A DNA stretch of 64,000 nucleotides, taken from contig JAANDG010000531.1 of NCBI GenBank assembly GCA_036852015.1, forward strand, positions 1 to 64,000, read 5' to 3'. Made by a program: the position numbers and the translations under genes. This document shows, in pieces, positions 55,669-64,000 of the stretch. Every line of letters begins with the position of its first letter. Within the stretch, counting starts at the first letter, position 1. The stretch is from Pelodera strongyloides. Lineage: Eukaryota > Nematoda > Chromadorea > Rhabditida > Rhabditidae. The notes beneath the pieces were generated by a model. The model saw only the letters and a list, made by a program, of their open reading frames with translations. It was not told where the DNA came from and ran no database searches.

Positions 55669-56178
55669 GGATAGAAGTGTTTTTCTTGTTCAGGTGTTTA
55701 GAGCATAAATCCCAACCAGAATTGACACCACAAGGTGTTTTATTCGTCAATGTTTCGGCCGTAGGCCATCTTCACGACACTACCTCAAACTTGGCTAGGT
55801 TTAGGAGACAGGGACATGGCAGGAACCGAACTTTTTGAAAACGTATGGAATGAGCTGAGAGTGGAAAATGACCATCATGAATCAAGAAAGGATGTCTTTA
55901 TTTTGCTACTGAAACGTATTTTTATCTTCTACTTCTTTCTCTTGTATTTCTAGCTTATATTCTCCTTCGGCCACCATTCAGTAGACTGAAACACCATCTA
56001 ACAAGCAACGTTCGTGAATTATGCATGTTGTTTTGGGTGCAGCGTTTTTGCACTGTCAACATCAGCGAGTAACAAGATAACATACACATACAAGATACAA
56101 AACGAACAATAAAGCAAGAACAATTTATTCTCGAATTGGATATGCCAGTGCTAGACATGATGGTAATGATGAACCCGC
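55669..56178. other. Intergenic, 3' flank of the Gly/Met-rich gene
   Basis: Contains GTTTCGGCCGTAGGCCATCTTC (55755-55775, a short palindromic GGCCGTAGGCC). On the minus strand AATAAA near 56124 is the likely polyA signal of the gene at 56179-57088. No gene is supported. Confidence 0.5.
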
Positions 56179-57088
56179 TCAATAGTATCCACGGTCCATT
56201 TGGTAGTAAGAGGCGACGGCACGGCGGTGCTCATTCAGATCTCCCATCGTGCCATTTCCGACAATACGGCCGGCGGCAACATGGGGCATCTGGTCGTATC
56301 CGATAGCAGTGGCCAGGTTGGCGTCAGACATGGAGCCCATTCCTCCTGAAACGATACCATAATTAGAAAATTGTGTACTAGCCAAATGTGACGCCCTTAC
56401 CGGGGTACTACGCTACCGTCACGTAGCCGAGGCCTGTACTGTCAAAAACTGCTTGTATGCCTAGGTGGAAATCGACCATAACCCTAAGATAATGATCACC
56501 GCACCGTAGCCGTAGGAAGAGGTTGCAGCTTGCAACCATTGAGCAATATCAAAGAATGAAAGAAAGGAAAAGCTCACCGCCCATTCCTCCGTAGGTCATC
56601 CCTCCGCCCATTCCTCCGTAGTTCATTCCTCCCATACCACCATAGGTCATACCACCGCCCATCTGGTTCATTCCTCCGTAGGTTCCCATTCCTCCTCCCA
56701 TTCCTCCGGGTTCATTCCCCATCCTTCCCATTCCTCCTCCCATGGTGGTCATTCCTCCCATTCCTCCTCCCATCTGGTTCATTCCTCCCATTCCTCCTCC
56801 CATTTGGTTCATTCCTCCCATTCCTCCCGCGGCCATCTGCATCTGTCTCTGCTGCATGATCTGGGCATTGGACATACCGGGCATCGACATCATACCGGGC
56901 ATGTAGGCGGACTGAACGAAATTAGAATTAGAAGCAATTCGAAATATCTTGGAATCTTAGGAGGTGAGACTGCTGACACTACCGAGCACACACCAACATT
57001 AATAAACATAAAGCTACCGTACCAACATGACAAACATGACATAGTCTGAAAAAGACCAAATAAGCCAAACCAAACCAACCTTGTTCAT
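56179..57088 (-). CDS. Gly/Met-rich low-complexity protein
   Basis: Exons: 57080-57088 (MNK), 56578-56911, 56179-56345; the sum is 510 nt (169 aa). The protein starts MNKSAYMPGMMSMPGMSNAQ, then a Q/M segment, then tandem MGGGMGGMNQMGG / TYGGMGGMNYGG repeats of about 10-15 residues. A non-repetitive C-terminus follows (YDQMPHVAAGRIVGNGTMGD, RAVASYYQMDRGYY). The conserved-looking C-terminus and good splice sites support a real gene. The minus-strand polyA signal is near 56124. It shares its N-terminus with the divergent gene at 57443. The Gly-rich composition is seen in some nematode sperm or cuticle-associated proteins, but I cannot assign it. Confidence 0.75.
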
Positions 57089-57442
57089 TTTGTGTGAGTT
57101 TGGTGAGTTGCGAGTGTTTTCTACACTAGTGACCTTCCCACGTTGCTCCTCGTATTTATTTGCTCCAAGACATGCTAATTTCAGCTAATTTTGGTGTTTT
57201 TGCATTTAGTGGAGTTACTCTGTAAATAAGGTAGTGAAAATAGGTTTCAAGTAACGTTGGTATCAGAAAATGGGATGGAATTTTGAGAAAAAAATGACAT
57301 TGTGCAGAAATAGCCTCTGCTGTGTTATGCCAGGCATCAGAGGATGTCCGCCGGATCTCGGAAACGAAATTTGCATGGTAGTCGCTGAAAGTGAACATTT
57401 TCCAAACAATAAGTATCTTTCCTTGCGCGGCCACATCCTGCC
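57089..57442. promoter_or_regulatory. Shared divergent promoter region (354 bp)
   Basis: Separates the ATGs of two head-to-head genes with related N-termini. No clear TATA box was identified. Co-expression of the pair is an inference from arrangement. Confidence 0.4.
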
Positions 57443-58371
57443 ATGGCAAACAAGGTAAGGGTTATGGCTTAGGCTTAGGGTGGGGGGTTTGTACAGGTTT
57501 GTACAGAGTTGTATTCATGATATATAGAGACTAGCTGGAACACAGGAAAACGATATAAAAACAGAAAACCCGTCGCTGGCTCGCCACCAAATGGTTTTCA
57601 TAGAAAAAAACCATTTGGTGACTGGTTAGTGACCATTTGATGACCAGCTGGATGAAACTTGGTTACCGCATGTTCACGAATTGGTCACCAAATGGACAGC
57701 CACGGAAAAACAGTAAACCGTCACCAAATGGGTTCATCCATTTCCTATATAAGGCTATGGTGTTATTCATAACTCTCTGTAATATGTTGAGGGATCACTA
57801 CATCTGGTGGATCACTGGTGAATCTTTCTACGTAAGGTTTTGATCGTGTGCGGGAGAGGAAAACATTTTTGTCCCTTTTACTGCCGCGCCTTCCTTTCGT
57901 GCCAAGGCCCAATTTTTGCGCGAGAATGACGCCGCGCACAACAGCCAAATGTTCAGTGGTGCGCACTGCTTCACTAACCATAGGATGTTATGCTCGCATG
58001 TAGCGACAGAAATACAACCGTTTTGTTCCTTATTGTTGGATATTTCTCTTAGTTAATTTTCACTAAACATAATATTTTAGTCCGCCTACTTTCCTGGCTT
58101 CCATGCTTCCCCAGGCATGAACACTTCACACTTTTTGATGCAAGATGTTCATCCTGGGTACTCTCGACTGACTACTGGTATCCATCCATCAATACCACCA
58201 TACCAGCAACCGTACCGATATCAACCGAACTTCGCGCCTACCCACCATCTTACCCCTACGTATAGCCGCTTCCATGGGTATCCCATATACCAGGCTTTCC
58301 GGGTAAACCACGCAACTAGGAAGAGCTATCAAGGAACCATGACATCGTACAAGGCCGGAGTAACATGCTAA
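57443..58371 (+). CDS. Tyr/Pro/His-rich small protein, divergent partner
   Basis: Exons: 57443-57454 (MANK) and 58081-58371; the sum is 303 nt (100 aa). After MANK the protein runs SAYFPGFHASPGMNTSHFLM, then GYSRLTTGIHPSIPPYQQPY, and ends TMTSYKAGVTC. The first residues parallel SAYMPGM of the minus-strand neighbour at the same exon boundary, so the two probably come from one ancestral gene by inverted duplication. AATAAA lies at 58389. Function unknown. Confidence 0.7.
57590..57735. repeat. CCAAATGGT-type dispersed repeat, copy 3
   Basis: CACCAAATGGTTTTC, AACCATTTGGTGACTGG and GGTCACCAAATGGAC. It lies inside the intron of the 57443-58371 gene. Confidence 0.65.
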
Positions 58372-59272
58372 GTCTATTCCAATGTGTTAATAAATGTTGT
58401 TTGCCATATATTCTATGTATAAATGTTTTTTTTTTAAAATTAACCCTATTTGTACTCCATGATCTCAGTATTGATTATGGTTTTTCAAAAGATTGGAATG
58501 TTTAATTTGAGCCCTTGCCCAGGCGGAAAAGTCCCTGCACCTTTCTTTCTGATGTTACATCGTTATTGCATCCCCAGTGGAATTCTCTTGTGTATTGCTC
58601 GCATGTGTCTTTTAGTGAATCAATGTTTCAAATATGCAAATCCCCCCTTGTCTGCGTACAAAGAAACAGAGGGTGTGTCTGAGTGGCAGACAGTGTGGGA
58701 TGTGCAGAGGTGTCAGACAGAAGCAGATAAAGTGGGCGGAGTCTAAGTTGTCATGTTGCAGAATTTGCCTAGAATTCTTTCGCCAGCCGATGAAAAACTG
58801 GTCTGCGAATACTGAAAGATAATATAAAGAGAGAGAGGGAGAGAGGGAGAGAGGGAGAGAAAGAGAGTGAAGAGAGTGCGATGGATGGCGAGGAGAGGAG
58901 TCGAGAGGAGAGGAAAGGAGGAAAACTTTCTCTCTTTCTTCGATCATTTCTCTGTCCGAAATGCGCATAGTTTTCGTCCATAAAGCTGGACGGGGGACGT
59001 TCTGCGTCTCCAATTTCTCACACTCTCTTCTGTTTTCTGTCCGTTAAATTCCCATGCTATATGTCTGGTTTTTAGTGTGGACGTCGTTCCACATTTCCGC
59101 AAACCCGCTCGAATGCAAATGCATAAAATAGTGCATAAAAATTCATTTTTCGGAGAACTGTTTTGGTTTCTGATACCTTTTTGAGACCTTTGAATAGACG
59201 TGGTCGTGGAGACTCTTCGCCAGCGCTTACTAAAAACTTGTTGCTTCGGAGCTTGTGGTAGTTCGTACTCGT
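58372..59272. other. Intergenic with GA microsatellite
   Basis: A GAGAGAGG-type tract at about 58825-58920 produces open frames on both strands that are not coding. No gene is supported here. Confidence 0.6.
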
Positions 59273-59816
59273 TTATGGTCGGTACGCAGTGCCGGCAGAA
59301 CCAGTAGGTTCTTCATAGTAGAAGTTCTTGTAGGGATCCTCGCAATGTTGATAGCTTCGGTGCAACGAGTTACAGTAGCTGCGAGATAGCGATTTACGTG
59401 ACAACCAATATTTACGAATATCACCTCTAATCCTTGTTTGGCAGTGTACACTGAAAATATCATGTCTTCCGTTTTTCAGCCCTCCCATAAAGCCTTTCTA
59501 ATTCTGCATAACTTCTTCACATCCCAGTAAATATACTAATCCAGCTTAATTTTACCTGAGAACAATATCCCCCACTATACGATTTCGTACAGCCGATTTG
59601 CACGGGCGCTAATATTTTCTATTTTTAATTAAATTCGAGCGCATAATTAGTATTTGCTGTGTGTATGTGGTCATTTTCTACCATAAAAGGGCCATTAACT
59701 GCGTCTCTTGGATGTAAACACTCTCTAGATGCTCTCTTGTCGGCTACACCGCCCATGTGGGCAAAAACTGGGCATATCAGCAAAAGCCGCAAACATGATT
59801 CGTATAGTTGTGGCAT
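59273..59816 (-). CDS. Small probable secreted Cys-containing protein
   Basis: Exons: 59750-59816, 59556-59608, 59273-59497; the sum is 345 nt (114 aa), in phase. The N-terminus MPQLYESCLRLLLICPVFA has a short hydrophobic core typical of a signal peptide. The mature part carries GCTKSYSGGYCSQ, then DIFSVHCQTRIRGDIRKYW, RSYCNSLHRSYQHCEDPY and ends TGSAGTAYRP. It has five cysteines after the presumed cleavage. I do not recognise the family. The first exon is inferred from phase and hydrophobicity and is the weakest part. Confidence 0.5.
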
Positions 59817-60438
59817 TAAGCAGCAGTTCTCTGGACTCTCTTGATAAGCCCTAACTCTAACCATCTGATCTTGCTAACTCTCCTATTATCATACACTATT
59901 TTAGATTGTACAGATGCCCTTTAATGGAATTCGATGGTCACTTCTACAAATTAATAAACACTTTTTAATCGTAGTGCGTTGCCATAGAAAAATTATCAAA
60001 GTGCAAAGTTTTTCTAGGGGGATTAGATTAGAGAAAGTGGACATTTACACTAAACATTTGACTATATACATTGGTTTATTCTACTTCACATACCAGAGTT
60101 ATTGGGCTAACCGTAGATGTAGGTATATCCCACGTTGCTTCTAGTTTGTCTGGGATGTCTGTAACTTCTGATATGGAGGTAGTCAGTACAGCGTTCAGTT
60201 ATGTCTGAACTTCTTATACTATCTTCCTACACATAATGATGTCTTTAATTTCCCAATTAGTTTGCCTATTTGTGCTTGACGACTTACCGTATGCATTGTA
60301 AGCAATGTTGGTGTTAGTTTGCAAAATATCATTCACCCATTCCATCTCCCTTGCAACCTCCCCCTTTTTTATTATATCGTATAGTTGGGGCGGCGTGGGG
60401 AAGCCGGTTTATGCTGGGCGTTTTGCCATCTCTTTTCT

Positions 60439-60705
60439 ATGTGGAAAAGCTTGCTGCCAGCCACTTAAAACATGCTCGCCGGCACACTCTCTCGGCTGTC
60501 TCGCACCTTTAATCTCTCTTCATTTCCACGGTGCCTCGTCATCTCGGATTCCGAAGTCTCCCAATTCGACGTTATCTCCACCTTCTCCTGTTTCTGACCA
60601 GTCTCTGTCGTCTCTCACTTCTTTCTTCGTTCTTTCCTCTTCGGAAATACGACTGGCGTTTGTGTGCAAAGAAATGCATTCGTTCGTCCTCTTTTGCTCA
60701 GCCAT
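60439..60705 (-). CDS. Tentative small charged protein
   Basis: From ATG at 60705 an acidic open frame runs MAEQKRTNECISLHTN, RTKKEVRDDRDWSETGEGGD and FGIRDDEAP. A CC|GTGGAA donor can join a short exon near 60455-60439 (KEMAKRPA, stop); unspliced, the frame stops at 60520. Only composition supports it; the opposite strand is also open. Confidence 0.25.
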
Positions 60706-61334
60706 CTTTCTATCTAGATACTCTAATTCTCCCGGCTAACTCATTCTTGAAGAGTTGCGGTTTTATATGTATACTCAATCACAATTTAAACTATAGGAAA
60801 ACATTAGGTCATCTAAAACTAAACTATGTTAACACATTATGTTTGGTTTGGATCCATGCTGTAACTTCTAATCGCTATACTAGAGCACCTCTTGGCCTTA
60901 CTTCACGATAGACAAAAAAAGCAATAAGCACTAACTCATCTCACTAACTCACACTATCATCGCGTACCGACGAGTGTGAGCGATTCTGTCGCTTATTGTT
61001 TGCGGAAAGGATGCAAAACGTGTGAGCCATTCCGTCGCCAATTCTTTGCGGAAATGGTAATCGGCGCGCGGAAATTCCGCAATTCGTGAGTGTTCATGCA
61101 CCCAGGAAGTATGTGGCTCTCCGCACGCAATTGTTTATACATGGGGCGCGTTCCGGTCTTGCGGCGCACTTCAATTCCGGTCTATTTGTGTATCTTTTCC
61201 TCTTTTTTTATGACACATTTCCCTTTCATGTGGATGCTCGGCAAAACAACAACAAGTGAAAATAAACCTCTAATTTAATCACTTTTAGGTAATGGATTAC
61301 ATTTATTGCTACTTATGGTGCTTATGAAGCAAGA

Positions 61335-61415
61335 AGCTCTCTCTGTTTCTCTCTCATTATCCCTCTCTCCTTATCTATCTCACTCTCTATCTCTCTACAT
61401 CTCTCTCTCTCTCTA
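61335..61415. repeat. CT microsatellite
   Basis: Irregular TCTCTCTC tract between AT-rich sequence. Confidence 0.85.
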
Positions 61416-62472
61416 ACTGCCAAAAGTAGTGAGTCTAGTCGGAGCCTAGTCTCCATACACGATCGAGCTTTTTCGGCGGATTCACATCAGAAACTTGTTT
61501 CTAACATGCATTGTGAGCTATTAGAGTGTGTCGATATGTAGTCTTTTGAGTTGTGTAATGTCTGGAACCTCTACTGCTCGTTAGCATGCAGCATGCATAT
61601 CATAAAGTAAGCCTATAAGGTTATCAAACTTGCTACTCGATCTTCGTGCAATAACGACCTACTTTGTCTCGTTGTGTTATTTTTATATTGTTGAAAAAAA
61701 AGCTACATCATAGGTAATCTCATGTCCTTCTGACTTCAGACTACAGAAAAATTACAGAAAAAACTTTTCTTATGTGGGCCTATTTGTTTTAGTTCCCTAA
61801 TGTTAGCTTGTAAACTTAGGTACTACGGCAAGGGAGAGATCGAACTCGTATATTTGCAATTTTGAAATATCAATTCCTATACAACTCAAGTGTTGCCCTG
61901 TCTTTTATTTTCCCAGTCTCTCTGGTACTATTCCCTTAGTCCGTTGTAGTAAACAAAATAGTATTCTTTTCAGTCCCCAGTTATTTTTGTTTGTTGTCAC
62001 CGATTAGGTTCTGCTGCACACTAGGGAGGGGAGCCCCGGCACAACAAAATAAGCGACTTCTTTTCTAAGTCCGTCCCTTTCCTCACCAACTACTAAAATA
62101 CGAATGGCAGAGAGAGAAAAACTAGTTGGCATCAAGTTAGAGTTCCACAACAAAGCCCATATTACATCCAATGGTTGAACGGGTTGTGGCATGATGTGTG
62201 GATAATTTCCATGTTACTCTGCCTATGTTAGGCTATACCAATTTTCTACATTAAATAAATAAATAAACAGGGTCCCCTACTCAAAAGTTTATCTTCCTCC
62301 AAACTCAGTGCCGTCAGTCAATAGCTTTATTTTCTTTGATGTTCTCCCTTTTTTTGCAGAAAATAAACAATTCACCCTTACATTTTTCAGAAGCAAATAT
62401 ATTTTCACGTTCTTTTGTGCATCTGTTTTTCTGACTTTAATCCTTTTTATTTTTAATGTTCATAATTTCCAG

Positions 62473-63234
62473 GTAAAACCGTCTACAATCTACAGGACCC
62501 TTTAATGAGGGTGGTGGGGGTTTGAGTAGAGGGGAGGAGCTCATCGATCGGCAATTGCATCCGCCTAATCGATAATTACGTATTTATCGATCGTCTCCAA
62601 TGATCCTCTGCCCCACCATCTGATGGTTTTCAATCAGTTTGGTATATCGAAAACTCCGCCCACCCCTGACCTGCAAAACCATAGTTCCATTCTTGTGTTC
62701 GGCGACAAAAATGGCAATTCCTGAATAAACGAGCAGAAAACCTCCGATCCTTACCTGTGTGTAAGTGATTGATTTTGTATGGTTCAGAATTAGTTTTACT
62801 ATATGTTCCACAATTCCACTGTAGTGATATTTTTAACATGCGATATTTTTATAGATATACGTCCCGAGTGACGTTGTGAATGTGCACCGGAACGAGCACG
62901 GCCCGGTGAAGATGTACAGCGCCCCGCGCCGCGACGAGATTGTCGACCACTTGCTCCGGACTACGGTAGGTAGTCACTGTATAGAATCCACTGGCCGTGC
63001 GCCGCACGAGCTCTGGGGGCATGTTCCCTCTTCCGTTGGGAGGTGAGGAAACAGGAGACGTCGAGACAAATCTCCCTACAGGAAAGCTTCCGGGAAAGCT
63101 CCGTTTACCATACGGCCACAGGAGCAAATTTCCGCGCTCCCAGAATGTACGAAGATTACATGTATGAATCTAAAAAAAACATGTTCCTACGGGTCATGAT
63201 AGTCTTTATCCACGAGATGACAATGAAGAAGCAG
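62473..63234 (+). CDS. Internal exons of an unidentified gene
   Basis: Exons 62473-62510, 62855-62965 and 63082-63234 join in phase. They read KTVYNLQDPLMR, then IYVPSDVVNVHRNEHGPVKM / RRDEIVDHLLRTT, then ESFRESSVYHTATGANFRAP / RMYEDYMYESKK. The middle exon has about 31 of 37 codons ending in G or C, unlike the AT-rich surroundings, which argues for real coding on this strand. The start, the 3' continuation and the last donor (GTTTTA, weak) are unresolved. Family not recognised. Confidence 0.45.
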
Positions 63235-64000
63235 GTTTTACAGCTTATGCATTTTCAGAATCTCACGGTTTCCCGCAGGATTCGAACCCGCGAGCATTTG
63301 CGTCGTGGATGGAGTCTCCCCGGATCGACCACCAGTCCCTCGTCGACGGCCTCCCCATTGATGTCCCCTTTTTATTTTTATTTCATGTAACCACTTGCCT
63401 TGAACAATCGAACGCAGTCAGTCCCTTATAATATCGCGACTATTTTTTATCGCTGACTGCGTGTCGACTGTGTTCATTATGATTCGTAGACGTAGCACTC
63501 GTGTTGCTTTTACTTGATTGGTCTGAGCTTGAGTGTTCGTACATCAGCTTGATGTACGAACCTAAATTAGCAAAGGTACCGCCCAATCAGTAAAGGCACA
63601 CAGTAGCGTCACCCGGTTTCGAAAGCGGACTTTTTAATGTCATTCTACCAGAAATTAGTAATTTGATGTTCAAAAGTCCGCTCTTTACGGCAAATTGCGC
63701 ACCCTCGTTTGATAGCATGAAAAACCCATCACTGCCCGCGCAATTTGCCTTTTACATTTGTGTTTGTTTATGTTTTACTCGTAACCCAACGCATGCAATG
63801 AAGCTATTTTGCCGGTGGTGCGGCTTTGAACTTGAACTATTATCCTAAAGTTTTTTTCCTTCTTTTTGCCGTACCATCTGGTCCACATATTTCTGTAGTT
63901 TTAATGTTATTCATTAACTTGCTACAATCACTGCCACAACTTGCGCGCCCGGAATGGCTAATTATCGATTTATTGGTTGCTAATTGCCTTCCGGGTTGCG
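63235..64000. other. Unresolved end of window
   Basis: Contains a tRNA B-box-like sequence on the minus strand (GGGTTCGAATCC, about 63280-63291) without a foldable tRNA around it, and the inverted pair TTGAGTGTTCGTACATC / GATGTACGAAC near 63530-63562. No gene is supported. Confidence 0.4.

Larger units (their letters stand above)
59817..62472. other. Mostly intergenic
   Basis: Contains one tentative small gene (60439-60705), a CT tract (about 61335-61415), a GC-richer stretch (60960-61190, with repeated TTCCGTCGCC and TTTGCGGAAA words) and otherwise AT-rich sequence. Missing upstream exons of the gene at 62473 may lie here. Confidence 0.4.

Noticed and set aside
60305..60739. 144-codon plus-strand Ser-rich ORF
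   Set aside because: No splice or domain support. The opposite frame has more protein-like composition, but it too is only tentative.
62584..62811. Minus-strand frame ending RIIGDDR, with a short GTAAGG...TTATTCAG intron
   Set aside because: It lies in an intron of the plus-strand exons at 62473-63234, and the phases across its own small intron do not agree in the best frame. A nested gene remains possible.
62849..63127. 92-codon minus-strand ORF
   Set aside because: It overlaps the plus-strand exon with strong G/C-ending codons and consensus splice sites, so it is more likely a shadow.
63255..63345. tRNA gene on the minus strand
   Set aside because: The B box GGGTTCGAATCC is good, but I could not find an A box, an anticodon stem or an acceptor stem that pairs.

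Overview
The window is from a nematode genome, most likely a free-living rhabditid. Coding exons are separated by introns with GT donors and TTTNCAG/TTTTAG acceptors. Several genes have a spliced-leader-type acceptor a few bases before the ATG. The recognisable families are nematode-type: duplicated SLC6 (SNF) transporters, Srd-like chemoreceptors and nematode LINE remnants. The species cannot be fixed from the sequence. Genes were assembled by hand from splice sites and reading phase. For the six complete models the exon lengths sum to a multiple of three with no internal stop, which is the main evidence that they are right.

Layout. (1) 1-2229: 5' part of an unrecognised minus-strand gene. 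(2) 2230-4135: intergenic, with a cluster of E2F-like TCCCGC sites and GC-rich inverted repeats. (3) 4136-24320: a plus-strand SLC6 transporter gene. Its first intron (4227-18254) appears to hold about 13.6 kb of tandem satellite DNA, built as five composite modules. Each module has a 129-bp satellite array, a conserved flank of roughly 0.5-0.9 kb, and a boundary with a TATATAG motif; three of the boundaries also carry GC-rich hairpins. (4) 25704-33300: a second SLC6 gene on the minus strand, tail-to-tail with the first. Fourteen consecutive exons have identical lengths in the two copies. (5) 33480-34740: a 5'-truncated LINE. (6) 35228-38031 and 38763-41724: two tandem minus-strand Srd-like chemoreceptor genes. 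(7) 42786-50126: a 25-exon minus-strand gene for a protein with a charged N-terminal half and two PDZ-like domains. (8) 50330-50760: a decayed LINE. (9) 51139-53018: a Thr-rich, Cys-containing minus-strand gene. (10) 53841-55700: a repeat cluster with a 300-bp inverted repeat carrying tRNA-like sequence and a 104-bp palindrome. (11) 56179-58371: a head-to-head pair of small low-complexity genes sharing an N-terminal motif. (12) 59273-59816: a small probable secreted Cys-containing protein. (13) 60439-60705: a tentative small minus-strand gene. (14) 62473-63234: internal exons of an unidentified plus-strand gene.

The most unusual feature is the intronic satellite. Two diverged families (A and B/C) share the exact 129-bp (43-codon) period and a common core around TGACGTCA. 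Many units are open in more than one frame. The modules repeat an arrangement that looks like a transcription unit (TATA-like box, then satellite, then conserved flank). The SLC6 partner gene 7 kb away has no trace of it.
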